Origin: Acidimicrobiales bacterium
Lineage (GTDB): Bacteria > Actinomycetota > Acidimicrobiia > Acidimicrobiales > JAHWLA01
Assembly (NCBI GenBank): GCA_035536915.1
Contig: DATLNE010000001.1
Location: 1-64,000 of the forward strand
DNA length: 64,000 nucleotides
Reading direction: 5' to 3'
Under the pieces are notes generated by a model that saw only the letters and a list, made by a program, of their open reading frames with translations, did no database searches and was not told the origin of the DNA. A program made the position numbers and the translations under genes. This document shows, piece by piece, positions 49,273-58,206 of this stretch (within the stretch, counting starts at the first letter, position 1; every line of letters starts with the position of its first letter).

Positions 49273-50673
49273 TCAGCGGCCCCGGTAGGTGGCCCGGCCG
49301 GGGACGGCTTCCTTGTTGAGCCGCTTCGACAGGTGCAGCCCTTCCAGCACGAACTCGGCCGCACTGGCGACCGCAGCGGGCGTCTCGCTGCCCGCCAGTT
49401 CCATGACCGGCGCTTTGAGCACGGGCATGGTGGCCAACGTCTCCACGTAGGTGGCCGAGGGGACGTCGTCGCCCGCGTGCACGACCGTGCCCTCGTCGAA
49501 GGCCACGACGACGTCGCGGAACAGGTCCATGGGGCAGCGGTCCTTGAACACGGTGAGCACGGCCGACTTCACCAGCCGCTCGACGATCTGCTCGTCGCGC
49601 CCTTCCTCCAACGTCTCGATCTCGACCTTGCCCGCGGTCGACGAGGCGAGGGCATCGAGGTCGCTGACGCGAGGCACGACGTCCTTCTCGCCCAGGCGCA
49701 GCGCCCGCCGGGCGGCGTTGGCCACGAGGGTCTCGTAGTTGGCGATGCTGAGGCGCACCGACACGCCCGAGCGCTGGTTGATGTGGGCGCTGGCCCGGGC
49801 CAGGTGGGTGAGCGTGGCCACGATCTCGGCCATGAACGACGGCACCTGCACCCGCAGCCCGAGGGCGTCGAGGGTGTCGGCCTCCTGGCGCACCACCTCC
49901 ATCTCGGTGGCCGTGTCGAGGGGGTAGTGGGTGCGGATCTGGGCGCCGAAACGGTCCTTGAGGGGCGTGATGATGCGGCCCCGGTTGGTGTAGTCCTCGG
50001 GGTTGGCCGAGGCGACGAGCATGACGTCGAGCGGAAGGCGGATCTTGTAGCCGCGCACCTGCACGTCGCGCTCTTCGAGCACGTTGAGCAGGCCCACCTG
50101 GATGCGCTCGGCCAAGTCGGGGAGCTCGTTGATGGCGAAGACGCCGCGGTTGGTGCGCGGCACGAGCCCGTAGTGCAGCGTGAGCTCGTCGGAGAGGTAC
50201 CGGCCCTCGGCCACCTTGATGGGGTCGACCTCGCCGATGAGGTCGGCGATGGAGGTGTCGGGGGTGGCCAGCTTCTCGCCGAAGCGGGTGCTGCGGTGGA
50301 TCCACTCGACCGGCGTGTCGTCGCCTTTGTCGGCGATGAGGTCGCGGGCGTGCTTGCTGACCGGGTTGTAGGGGTCGTCGTTGATCTCGCTGCCCGACAC
50401 GATCGGGAGCCACTCGTCGAGCAGGTTGGTGAGGCTGCGGATCATGCGGGTCTTGGCCTGGCCCCGCTCGCCCAGGAAGATGATGTCGTGGCCCGCCAGG
50501 AGGGCGTTCTCCAGTTGCGGCAGGACGGTGTCCTCGTAGCCGAGCACGCCTTCGACCAACGGCTTGCCCTCGGCGATGCGCGCCGCGGCGTTGCGCCGCA
50601 CCTCTTCCTTGACGGGCACCGACTGCCAGCCGGATTCCTTCAGTTGGCCGAGCGTCGCCGGTCGAGACGTCAT
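49273..50673 (-). CDS. MoxR/Mg-chelatase-like AAA ATPase
   Basis: A 466-residue AAA ATPase. Walker A reads GERGQAKTR at about residue 68, the Walker B strand FAINELPDL (Asn in place of the usual Asp), sensor 1 MLVASANPEDY and an Arg finger in GRIITPLKDRFG. The family is the one that partners with VWA proteins, here the protein at 44331-46352. Possible roles are cofactor or protein-complex maturation. It overlaps the upstream small membrane gene by four bases (ATGA). Confidence 0.85.
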   Translation of the reverse strand: MTSRPATLGQLKESGWQSVPVKEEVRRNAAARIAEGKPLVEGVLGYEDTVLPQLENALLAGHDIIFLGERGQAKTRMIRSLTNLLDEWLPIVSGSEINDDPYNPVSKHARDLIADKGDDTPVEWIHRSTRFGEKLATPDTSIADLIGEVDPIKVAEGRYLSDELTLHYGLVPRTNRGVFAINELPDLAERIQVGLLNVLEERDVQVRGYKIRLPLDVMLVASANPEDYTNRGRIITPLKDRFGAQIRTHYPLDTATEMEVVRQEADTLDALGLRVQVPSFMAEIVATLTHLARASAHINQRSGVSVRLSIANYETLVANAARRALRLGEKDVVPRVSDLDALASSTAGKVEIETLEEGRDEQIVERLVKSAVLTVFKDRCPMDLFRDVVVAFDEGTVVHAGDDVPSATYVETLATMPVLKAPVMELAGSETPAAVASAAEFVLEGLHLSKRLNKEAVPGRATYRGR

Positions 50674-50849
50674 TGCCCGAATCTACGGCGGTTCGACCAC
50701 ATACGTGTCCGGGCCTCGCGTCGGGCTTGGTGGACGGCGTGCCAGTAGTCGGTGGCGGCCCGTTGGGGGCGGCCGGTGCGGCGAGCCCGCCAGTCGGAGA
50801 CGGCGGCCACGACCAGCAGCAGCACCACGACGGCCGGGATCACCCACAC
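50670..50849 (-). CDS. Small single-span membrane protein upstream of the AAA ATPase
   Basis: A 59-residue protein from GTG 50849: span VIPAVVVLLLVVAAVS, then a basic tail (DWRARRTGRPQR, ARREARTRMWSNRRRFG). Its stop overlaps the ATPase ATG. It might tether the ATPase complex to the membrane. Function unknown. Confidence 0.55.
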   Translation of the reverse strand: MWVIPAVVVLLLVVAAVSDWRARRTGRPQRAATDYWHAVHQARREARTRMWSNRRRFGQ

Positions 50850-50897
50850 GCCACCATCTTGGCGGACGGTACGGCGTTCGGGGGTAGCGTTCGCGGG

Positions 50898-53027
50898 ATG
50901 GAGTTGGCCGCGGGCTGGCGGGCGATCGAAGCCGACGAAGGCCTGCGCCGTGCGTACCCCGACCCCGACTTCGACGACAGCGGCTGGGCCGACCTCCGCG
51001 TGCCGGGCCACTGGCGGTCGTCCGCCGCCTTCGCCGGCTCCGAGGGGCCGCTGCTCCACCGCCATCGCTTCGAGGCACCGCAACCCGGGGAAGGGCGCCG
51101 GTCGTGGCTCACCTTCGAAGGCCTCTTCTACCAAGGCGACGTGTGGCTCGACGGCTCCTACGTGGGCGACACCGAGGGCTACTTCTTCCCCCACACCTTC
51201 GAGGTCACCGACGCCCTGCGCGCCCAAGCCGAGCACGTCCTCGCCCTGGAACTGACCTGCGCACCGCAGCGCGACAAGACGGCCAAGCGCAACATCACCG
51301 GCGTCTTCCAGCACTGGGACTGCCTCGACCCCGACTGGAACCCGGGCGGCATCTGGCGTCCCGTCCACCTCAGCGAGACGGGCCCGGTGCGCATGCACCA
51401 CCTGCGCACGCTGTGCGCCGAGGCCACGCCCGAACGAGCGGTCGTCCGCTTCCGGGCGGTGCTCGACGCCGCCGAGGCGGGCAGCGCCTGCATCCGTACG
51501 ACGATCGGCGGCACCGACCACGAGCACGAGCAGCCGTTGGCGGCGGGCGAGAACCGGGTGCTGTGGACCGTGGTGGTCGACAAGCCCGACCTGTGGTGGC
51601 CGCATGCCCTCGGCGACCAGCCCCTCCACGAGGTGACCGTCGAAGTCCGCCTGCCCGAGCGGGGCAACGAGGTCAGCGACCGGCGCACCTTTGCCACCGG
51701 GCTGCGCCAGGTGCGCATGAAGAACTGGGTGACGTCGGTCAACGGCGAGCGCCTGTTCCTCAAAGGCACCAACCAGGGCCCCACACGCATGCGACTGGCC
51801 GACGCCACGGCCGAGGACTTCGAGCGCGATGTCGTGCTGGCCAAAGAAGCGGGCCTCGACCTGGTGCGGGTGCACGGCCACGTCAGCCGCCCCGACCTTT
51901 ACGACGCCGCCGACCGCCACGGCCTCCTCCTGTGGCAGGACATGCCGCTGCAGTGGGGCTACGCCCGCGGCATCCGCAAGCAGGCCGCTCGCCAGGCGCG
52001 CGAGGCGGTCGACCTCCTGGGCCACCACCCCTCGATCGCCCTGTGGTGCGGCCACAACGAGCCCATGGCCCTCGACGTGGAGCCGGGCACAAAGGTCGAC
52101 GCCGCCCGCCTGCGCCTCAAGTACCTGGCCCTCCAGCAGGTGCCGACGTGGAACAAGACGATCCTCGACTCGTCGGTGAAGCGGGCGTTCGACAAGGCCG
52201 ACGGCACCCGTCCCGCCATCGCCCACTCCGGCGTCATGCCTCATGTCGGCGCCGACGGCACCGACGCCCACCTCTACTTTGGCTGGTACCACGGCGACGA
52301 GCGTGACCTGCCCGGCTACCTCGCTGCCTGGCCCCGCCAGGCCCGGTTCGTCAGCGAGTTCGGCGCCCAAGCGGTGCCGGAGACGGCCGACTTCCTCGAC
52401 CCCGCTGCGTGGCCCGCCCTCGACTGGCGCCGCCTCGTGCGCACCCACGCCCTGCAGTTGGGGATCTTCAAGCGCCACGGCCTCGACCCCGCCGACTTCG
52501 CCACCTTCGACGAGTGGCGCCAGGCCACGCAGGCGTACCAGGCCACCGTCGTGCGCCATCACGTCGAGCACCTGCGCCGGCTCAAGTACCGGCCCACGGG
52601 CGGGTTCTGCCAGTTCTCCTTCGCCGACGGCCACCCGGCGGTGACGTGGTCGGTACTCGACCACGAACGGGTGCCGAAGCTCGGCTACGAAGCGTTGGCC
52701 GCCGCCTGCGCGCCCGTCATCGTGACCGCCGACCGCCCCGCCGCCGTCTACGCCCCGGGCGACACCCTCGCCCTCGACGTGCACGTGGTCAGCGACCTGC
52801 GCACGCCGGTGACGGGGTGCACGGTCACAGCCACCCTGCGGTGGGAAGGCGGAAGCGCATCGTGGTCGTGGGGCGGGGACGTGCCGCCCGACTCATGCCA
52901 GCGCGTGGGGATGGTGCGCGCCGTGGTGCCCGATGCGCCCGGCCCGCTGGTGCTCGACCTCTCTCTCGACGCCGACGAGGTCAAGGCCGCCAACCGCTAC
53001 GACGCCCTCATCGCCGAAGTTGCGTAG
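50898..53027 (+). CDS. Glycoside hydrolase family 2 (beta-mannosidase/glucuronidase-like)
   Basis: A 709-residue enzyme with the GH2 domain order: jelly-roll (1-160, with DGSYVGDTEGYFFPHTF), Ig-like (170-280), TIM barrel (290-570). Catalytic acid/base Glu388 is in GHNEP and nucleophile Glu487 in VSEFGAQ. LKGTNQGP and LLWQDMPLQW fit beta-mannosidase-type enzymes. No signal peptide is visible, so it is cytoplasmic. A hairpin starting at its final codon ends transcription. Confidence 0.9.
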   Translation: MELAAGWRAIEADEGLRRAYPDPDFDDSGWADLRVPGHWRSSAAFAGSEGPLLHRHRFEAPQPGEGRRSWLTFEGLFYQGDVWLDGSYVGDTEGYFFPHTFEVTDALRAQAEHVLALELTCAPQRDKTAKRNITGVFQHWDCLDPDWNPGGIWRPVHLSETGPVRMHHLRTLCAEATPERAVVRFRAVLDAAEAGSACIRTTIGGTDHEHEQPLAAGENRVLWTVVVDKPDLWWPHALGDQPLHEVTVEVRLPERGNEVSDRRTFATGLRQVRMKNWVTSVNGERLFLKGTNQGPTRMRLADATAEDFERDVVLAKEAGLDLVRVHGHVSRPDLYDAADRHGLLLWQDMPLQWGYARGIRKQAARQAREAVDLLGHHPSIALWCGHNEPMALDVEPGTKVDAARLRLKYLALQQVPTWNKTILDSSVKRAFDKADGTRPAIAHSGVMPHVGADGTDAHLYFGWYHGDERDLPGYLAAWPRQARFVSEFGAQAVPETADFLDPAAWPALDWRRLVRTHALQLGIFKRHGLDPADFATFDEWRQATQAYQATVVRHHVEHLRRLKYRPTGGFCQFSFADGHPAVTWSVLDHERVPKLGYEALAAACAPVIVTADRPAAVYAPGDTLALDVHVVSDLRTPVTGCTVTATLRWEGGSASWSWGGDVPPDSCQRVGMVRAVVPDAPGPLVLDLSLDADEVKAANRYDALIAEVA

Positions 53028-53068
53028 AAAACGCGCCGGAAAACGGCGCGATTCCTACGCAACTTCGG
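53014..53068. terminator. Bidirectional two-part hairpin terminator
   Basis: Outer arms CCGAAGTTGCGTAG (53014-53027) and CTACGCAACTTCGG (53055-53068) are perfect complements; nested inside are CGCGCCG (53032-53038) and CGGCGCG (53044-53050). The left arm includes the GH2 stop codon. It separates the convergent GH2 and methyltransferase genes. Confidence 0.8.
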
Positions 53069-53080
53069 GGGACGGCGGGG

Positions 53081-53908
53081 TCAGGAGCGGGCGGTGACCA
53101 GCCAGGCGGCGCCGGTCAGCGACACGCCGTCGGGGCCTGCATAAGGCGCCAAAGCCTCTCGCACGGCCTCCCACGCCCGCCCCACCGTCTCCTCGTCGAC
53201 GTCCTTGAGCAGCGTCCGGGCCATCTCCGTGTTGCGGAGGAACGCCACCGCCTCCTCGACGGACTCGCCGTAGCGCATGGGCTCCTCGACGGGCTCCAGT
53301 TCCACGTCGGCGAAGCCCGCGCCGTCGAGCAGCGAGCGCACCCGGTCGGCGTCGCCCAGCGCGAAGGGGCCGGGGGCGCCCGGCTCCCCCATCGGCGGCA
53401 GGGGCACGTGGGCCAGCACCGCGCCTGCGGGCACCATGATCCAGGCGTTGGAGAACATCGGCTGCCAGCAGGCGAACACCAACCGCCCGCCGGGCCGCAG
53501 CATGCGGGCGATGTTGGCGAAGGCGGCGGCCGGGTCCTCGAAGAACATGACGCCGAACCGGCTCACGGCGGCGTCGAACGACGCATCGGGCAGGGCGTGG
53601 AGCTGGGCGTCGCCCTTCTCGAAGGTGGCGTTGGACAGGCCCGCAGCGGCGGCCCGCTCGGCGGCCGTGGCCAGCATGGGCCCGGAGATGTCGAGCCCGA
53701 CCACCTCCCCGACGTGCGGCGCGATCCCCAGCGCCAGCGCGCCGTTGCCGCAGCCGATGTCGAGGACCCGCTCCCCCGGCTGCGGGTCGAGGCGCGCCAT
53801 GATCCGGTCGGCGTAGCGGCGGAGCAGGGCGTCGTAGAAGTCGGCGTGCTCAGCCCAGTGCTCGCCCCCTTCGCCGTCCCAGTGCTCGATCTGCTCGGTG
53901 TTCGGCAT
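53081..53908 (-). CDS. Class I SAM-dependent methyltransferase
   Basis: A 275-residue protein with the SAM motif VLDIGCGNGALALGIA near residue 50, VGLDISGPMLATAAERA and the post-I strand ATFEKGDAQLHALPDASFDAAVS (given in parts). These fit ubiquinone/menaquinone-type or generic methyltransferases. The substrate is not predictable. It is transcribed divergently from sdhA across a 59-base region containing a GGGTGG-ATT-CCACCC palindrome. Confidence 0.88.
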   Translation of the reverse strand: MPNTEQIEHWDGEGGEHWAEHADFYDALLRRYADRIMARLDPQPGERVLDIGCGNGALALGIAPHVGEVVGLDISGPMLATAAERAAAAGLSNATFEKGDAQLHALPDASFDAAVSRFGVMFFEDPAAAFANIARMLRPGGRLVFACWQPMFSNAWIMVPAGAVLAHVPLPPMGEPGAPGPFALGDADRVRSLLDGAGFADVELEPVEEPMRYGESVEEAVAFLRNTEMARTLLKDVDEETVGRAWEAVREALAPYAGPDGVSLTGAAWLVTARS

Positions 53909-53931
53909 GGGGCCACGCTACGGGTGGATTC

Positions 53932-53946
53932 CACCCTCTGCACGTG
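53932..53946. promoter_or_regulatory. GGGTGG-ATT-CCACCC palindrome upstream of sdhA
   Basis: A perfect 15-base inverted repeat lies in the short divergent region between the methyltransferase and sdhA, 22 bases before the sdhA GTG. Candidate operator; the regulator is unknown. Confidence 0.4.
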
Positions 53947-53967
53947 CGGATGGAAGGATGAGCCACC

Positions 53968-55707
53968 GTGAACGTGCACCAGCACAGCTACGACGCGGTC
54001 ATCGTGGGCGCCGGGGGAGCGGGCCTGCGAGCCGCCATCGAAACGGCCGGGAAATGCCGCACCGCGGTGATCACCAAGCTCTACCCCACCCGTTCCCACA
54101 CGGGAGCGGCGCAAGGGGGCATGTGCGCGGCGCTCGCCAACGTCGAGGAGGACTCGTGGGAGTGGCACCTCTTCGACACGGTGAAGGGCGGCGACTACCT
54201 CGTCGACCAGCCCGCTGCGGAGATCATGTGCCGCGAGGCGATCGACGCGGTCATCGAGCTCGAGCACTTCGGCCTCCCCTTCAACCGCACGCCTGAAGGT
54301 CGCATCGACCAGCGGCGCTTCGGCGGCCACACCCGCAACCACGGCGAGGCCCCCGTCCGGCGGGCCTGCTACAGCGCCGACCGCACCGGCCACATGATCC
54401 TGCAGACCCTGTTCCAGCAGTGCGTGGCCCGCGACGTGAACTTCTTCAACGAGTTCCAGGTCCTCGACATCGCCTTCTCCGAGGGCCGCGTGGCGGGCGT
54501 CGTGGCCTACGAGCAGTCGACCGGCGACCTCCACGTGTTCAACACCAAGGCGGTGCTCTTCGCCACCGGCGGGTTCGGCAAGGTGTTCAAGGTCAGCTCC
54601 AACGCCCACACCCTGACCGGCGACGGCCCCGGCCTCCTGTACCGCCGCAACATCCCGTTGCAGGACATGGAGTTCTTCCAGTTCCACCCGACGGGCATCT
54701 ACAAGCTCGGCATCCTGCTGTCGGAAGCCGCCCGCGGCGAGGGCGGCATCCTGCGCAACGACTCCAACGAGCGGTTCATGGAGCGCTACGCCCCCACCGT
54801 CAAGGACCTGGCGCCTCGCGACATGGTGGCCCGCGCCATCCAGACCGAGATCCTCGAAGGGCGCGGCATCGGCCCCGACAAGGACGCCGTCTACCTCGAC
54901 CTCACCCACCTCCCGCCGGAGCAGATCGACGAGAAGCTGCCCGACATCACCGACTTCGTGCGCACGTACCTGGGCATCGAGCCCAAGACCAGCCCCATCC
55001 CGATCCAGCCCACGGCTCACTACGCCATGGGCGGCATCCCCACCAACATCGACGGTGAAGTCGTCATCGACGCCGACGACACGGTGTTTCCCGGCCTCTA
55101 CGCGGCGGGCGAGTGCGCCTGCGTCAGCGTGCACGGCTCCAACCGCCTGGGCACCAACTCGCTCCTCGACATCGTGGTGTTCGGCAAGCGAGGCGGCCGG
55201 GCCATGGCCGAGTACGTCAAGACAGTCGACCTGCCCGAGATGCCCAAGGGCGCCGAGGACGACGTGCGGGGCCGCATCGAGAAGATGAAGGCGGGCTCGG
55301 GTACCGAGAAGGTGGGCGCCATCCGCACCCAGCTCCAGAACGAGATGACCGAGAAGGCCTTCGTCTTCCGCACCGAGGAGACCCTGTCGTCGATGGAGGC
55401 CACCATCGGCCAGCTCAAGGCCCGCTACGAGAACGTGTCGATCGACGACAAGGGCGCCACGTTCAACTACGACCTGACCGAGGCGCTCGAGCTCGGCTAC
55501 CTGCTCGACCTGGCCGAGGCCCTGGTGGTCAGCGCCCGGGCCCGCAAGGAGAGCCGGGGGGCGCAGTTCCGCAACGACTACCCCACCCGCGACGACGTCA
55601 ACTGGATGAAGCACACCCTCGCCGCCCGTCGGGAAGACGGCACCGTCGAGCTGTCCTACAAGCCGGTCGTCGGCGGCAAGTACGAGCCCATGGAACGGAA
55701 GTACTGA
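53968..55707 (+). CDS. sdhA: Succinate dehydrogenase/fumarate reductase flavoprotein subunit
   Basis: A 579-residue flavoprotein starting at GTG 53968. FAD-binding GAGGAGLRAAIE at residue 14, covalent-FAD His44 in SHTGAAQGG, catalytic Arg in HTRNHGEAPVRRACYSADRTG-like segment, and GSNRLGTNSLLD near the C-terminal FAD site are present. The length is standard. It overlaps sdhB by TGATG. Membrane-anchor genes sdhC and sdhD are neither upstream nor downstream in the window, so they must be elsewhere or the complex uses another anchor. Confidence 0.95.
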   Translation: MNVHQHSYDAVIVGAGGAGLRAAIETAGKCRTAVITKLYPTRSHTGAAQGGMCAALANVEEDSWEWHLFDTVKGGDYLVDQPAAEIMCREAIDAVIELEHFGLPFNRTPEGRIDQRRFGGHTRNHGEAPVRRACYSADRTGHMILQTLFQQCVARDVNFFNEFQVLDIAFSEGRVAGVVAYEQSTGDLHVFNTKAVLFATGGFGKVFKVSSNAHTLTGDGPGLLYRRNIPLQDMEFFQFHPTGIYKLGILLSEAARGEGGILRNDSNERFMERYAPTVKDLAPRDMVARAIQTEILEGRGIGPDKDAVYLDLTHLPPEQIDEKLPDITDFVRTYLGIEPKTSPIPIQPTAHYAMGGIPTNIDGEVVIDADDTVFPGLYAAGECACVSVHGSNRLGTNSLLDIVVFGKRGGRAMAEYVKTVDLPEMPKGAEDDVRGRIEKMKAGSGTEKVGAIRTQLQNEMTEKAFVFRTEETLSSMEATIGQLKARYENVSIDDKGATFNYDLTEALELGYLLDLAEALVVSARARKESRGAQFRNDYPTRDDVNWMKHTLAARREDGTVELSYKPVVGGKYEPMERKY

Positions 55708-56435
55708 TGACCGCCACCCTGAACGACAACGCCAAGGTCAAGGTCCACCTCAAGGTCAAGCGCTACAACCCCGAGCAGGACAAGAAGCCCTACTGGCAGG
55801 AGTTCGAGGTCGAGGCCGAGCCCACCGACCGCGTGCTCGACGCCCTGCACACGGCCAAGTGGGAGTACGACGGCACCCTCACCTTCCGCCGCTCCTGCGC
55901 CCACGGCGTGTGCGGGTCCGACGCCATGGTCATCAACGGCGCCAACGCCTTGGCCTGCCTGAAGCTGATCCAAGACGTCGGCACCGACATCACCGTCGAG
56001 GCCATCCGGGGGCTGCCGGTCATCAAGGACCTGGTGGTCGACATGGAGCCGTTCTTCGCCCAGTACCGCTCGGTGCTCCCCTACCTGATCGCCAGCGACG
56101 ACCCCGGCTACAAGGAGCGGCACCAGTCGACAGAGGACCGGGAGCGCTTCGACGACACCACCAAGTGCATCCTGTGCGCGGCCTGCACCACCTCGTGCCC
56201 CGTCTACTGGGGCAACACCGAGTACGTGGGGCCGGCGGCGATCGTCAACGCCCACCGCTTCATCTTCGACTCGCGTGACGAGGCGTCGGACCAGCGGCTC
56301 GACATCTTGAACCAGCGCTCGGGCGTGTGGAAGTGCCGCACGGCGTTCAACTGCTCCGAGGCGTGTCCCCGCGGCATCAAGGTCACCCAGGCCATCGAAG
56401 AGGTCAAGCGAGCCATCCTCTACGACCGCGTGTGA
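55707..56435 (+). CDS. sdhB: Succinate dehydrogenase/fumarate reductase iron-sulphur subunit
   Basis: A 242-residue protein with three clusters. They are [2Fe-2S] in SCAHGVCGSDAM then ALAC, [4Fe-4S] in CILCAACTTSCP, and [3Fe-4S] in CRTAFNC with the final CPRGI. It is coupled to sdhA by a shared base. The stop lies inside a 16-base palindrome. Electron transfer goes from the flavoprotein to quinone at the (unseen) membrane anchor. Confidence 0.95.
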   Translation: MTATLNDNAKVKVHLKVKRYNPEQDKKPYWQEFEVEAEPTDRVLDALHTAKWEYDGTLTFRRSCAHGVCGSDAMVINGANALACLKLIQDVGTDITVEAIRGLPVIKDLVVDMEPFFAQYRSVLPYLIASDDPGYKERHQSTEDRERFDDTTKCILCAACTTSCPVYWGNTEYVGPAAIVNAHRFIFDSRDEASDQRLDILNQRSGVWKCRTAFNCSEACPRGIKVTQAIEEVKRAILYDRV

Positions 56436-56448
56436 GGACTAGTCCTCA
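56433..56448. terminator. TGAGGACTAGTCCTCA palindrome at the sdhB stop
   Basis: A perfect 16-base palindrome whose first three bases are the sdhB stop codon. With no loop it is a weaker hairpin and could be a terminator, operator or transcript-end stabiliser. Confidence 0.4.
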
Positions 56449-56618
56449 GGGATGATGTTCGTGATCCCTCAACTGCGCGCGTACCCTGTCGATACAAGCC
56501 TTTAGGGAAGGAGATCCCGTTCCCGGAGGCGAAGTTGAACAGCCACCGGGGGCAGGACATCGGACCGAGCGGTCCGTAGCTCACGCCTCCACGTGGGCCT
56601 TCGAACCGGACCGCTTCC
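56449..56618 (+). ncRNA. Structured 5' leader of the peptidoglycan-binding glycosidase-like gene (cis-regulatory RNA candidate)
   Basis: The 170 bases before the ATG at 56619 contain potential helices: CCCG-flanked GGGAAGGAGATCCC, CGGACCG-AG-CGGTCCG, and GGAGGCG pairing with CGCCTCC to enclose the middle. The segment GTAGCTCACGCCTCC recalls the GACAGCTAACCCC box of the c-di-AMP (ydaO) riboswitch, which often controls cell-wall hydrolases in actinobacteria. The match is partial, so only a structured leader is claimed. Confidence 0.35.
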
Positions 56619-58193
56619 ATGGAACTCACGCCCGCCGCCCCCCGCCGCAGCCTCGCCGCCCGCCGCCAGGCGGCCCTCCTGGCCTGGGCCGAGTTGCTGG
56701 AGCGCAAGGCCACCGGCGGCCCCCGCCTCCTACGCCCCCTGTTCGCCGCCGAACTGGCCTTCGAGGCCTGGTGCGGAGCCCGCTGGCGTCGAGTGCGGCC
56801 GCTGTTGGTCGCCGCCGTGCAGGCCTTCCTCATGGTGCTGGCCGCCGAGGTCGCCGACGCCGTCGAGCGCCTTGACGCCTACCGCACCCGGCTCGACGGC
56901 TGGACCCGTCGCCACGGCGAGCGCCGGCTGGCCCAGACCGCCATCGCCGTCACCCTGGTCACAGCCACGCTGGCCCTCGCTGCCGCCGACGCCATGCACC
57001 CCACCGTGCGGGGCTTCGTGGTCGACCGCATGGCGGACGGGCGGCCTGCCCCCGACGAAGCCCTCGGCACCGACCAGGCAGCCGCCGTCGACCCCACCGC
57101 AGGCGCCGTGGCCTCTCCTGGCCCGACCGACGCCCTCGCCGGCCTGGCCCTGCCGACGCCGCCGCCCCTCACCCCGGCCATCCCCACCCAGCGGGGCCCC
57201 CTCCCGGTGGGCAAGGGCATGTGGATCTACGTGGAGCAGCGGGCCGAAGGCGGCAACCCCGATGCCATCGTGGCCCGGGCCAAGGCCACCGGCCTCACCC
57301 ACCTCTACGTGCGCACCGGCACCCTCAAGGAAGGGTTCATGGGGGCGCCGTTCCTCGACGCCCTGCTGCCCAAGGCGCACGCTGCCGGACTGCGCGTCTA
57401 CGCCTGGGACTTCCCGTACCTCAACGACGCCGCAGGCGACGTGAACCGGGCGGTGGCGGCCATCAACCACCGCACCCCCGACGGGCACCGGGTCGACGGC
57501 TACGTGGCCGACATCGAACTGCGGAGCATGGGCGTCAACGTGAACCCGCAGACGGCCACCACATTCGGCTCGCTCCTGCGCAAGGCCGTCGGCCCCAACT
57601 TCCCGCTCATCGCCTGCGTGCCCCGGCCCTCCCCCGCGCTGATCACCTATCCGTTCGCCGAGGTCACCGGCTCGTTCGATGCGATCGCGCCGATGGTCTA
57701 CTGGATGGGGCGTGACCCCGCCGCCGACATCGCAGGGGCCATCCGAGACCTGTCGCACCTGGGCAAGCCGATCATCCCGGTGGGCCAGGCCTACGACGGC
57801 TTCACCGAGGGCGGGCCTCCCGGCGTGCCGCCTCGCGACCAGTTGCTGAAGTTCATGGCCACGGCCGAGCAGCACGGCGCCATCGGCGTGTCGTGGTGGT
57901 CGTGGCAGCACGCCGACCAGCAGGCGTGGGACGCCATCCGCGACGCCCCGCAGTTCACCCTGCCGGTGGGCGACGGCGCCGCCTTCACGACCGGCCAGGT
58001 GCGGTCGTACCAGATGCTGCTGCACTCGCTCGGCTTCCCCATGCCGATCACCGCTGTGTGGGACGGGCCGACGGTGGCCGCCGTCCAGGCCTACCAGCGG
58101 GCTGCCCGCCTGCCGGTGACCGGCGTGATCGACGAGGCCACCCGCACCGTGCTGCTCAGCCCCTTCGGGCCCCCCATCCAGCCCCAGCCGTAG
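56619..58193 (+). CDS. Membrane glycosidase-like protein with C-terminal peptidoglycan-binding domain
   Basis: A 524-residue protein. Two hydrophobic segments lie in residues 60-125. A TIM-barrel-like domain follows (about 200-450): MWIYVEQRAEGGN, GLTHLYVRTG, HAAGLRVYAWDFPYLND, VDGYVADIELRSMG and SFDAIAPMVYWMG, in the style of DUF4015/GH-like families. A PG_binding_1 domain ends it (VRSYQMLLHSLGFPM, VQAYQRAARLPVTGVID). It probably acts on cell wall or glycan outside the membrane. The acidic residue in DIE is a candidate catalyst. Function inferred from domains only. Confidence 0.78.
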   Translation: MELTPAAPRRSLAARRQAALLAWAELLERKATGGPRLLRPLFAAELAFEAWCGARWRRVRPLLVAAVQAFLMVLAAEVADAVERLDAYRTRLDGWTRRHGERRLAQTAIAVTLVTATLALAAADAMHPTVRGFVVDRMADGRPAPDEALGTDQAAAVDPTAGAVASPGPTDALAGLALPTPPPLTPAIPTQRGPLPVGKGMWIYVEQRAEGGNPDAIVARAKATGLTHLYVRTGTLKEGFMGAPFLDALLPKAHAAGLRVYAWDFPYLNDAAGDVNRAVAAINHRTPDGHRVDGYVADIELRSMGVNVNPQTATTFGSLLRKAVGPNFPLIACVPRPSPALITYPFAEVTGSFDAIAPMVYWMGRDPAADIAGAIRDLSHLGKPIIPVGQAYDGFTEGGPPGVPPRDQLLKFMATAEQHGAIGVSWWSWQHADQQAWDAIRDAPQFTLPVGDGAAFTTGQVRSYQMLLHSLGFPMPITAVWDGPTVAAVQAYQRAARLPVTGVIDEATRTVLLSPFGPPIQPQP

Positions 58194-58206
58194 TAACCAG
58201 GAGCCC

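Noticed and set aside
50670-52784. 704-codon minus-strand frame opposite the GH2 gene
   Set aside because: No domain or signal; the GH2 catalytic motifs on the plus strand are complete. Only the last 59 codons, past the GH2 start, were kept as a small membrane protein.
53563-55614. 683-codon minus-strand frame opposite sdhA
   Set aside because: Antisense of a fully conserved flavoprotein; composition not protein-like.
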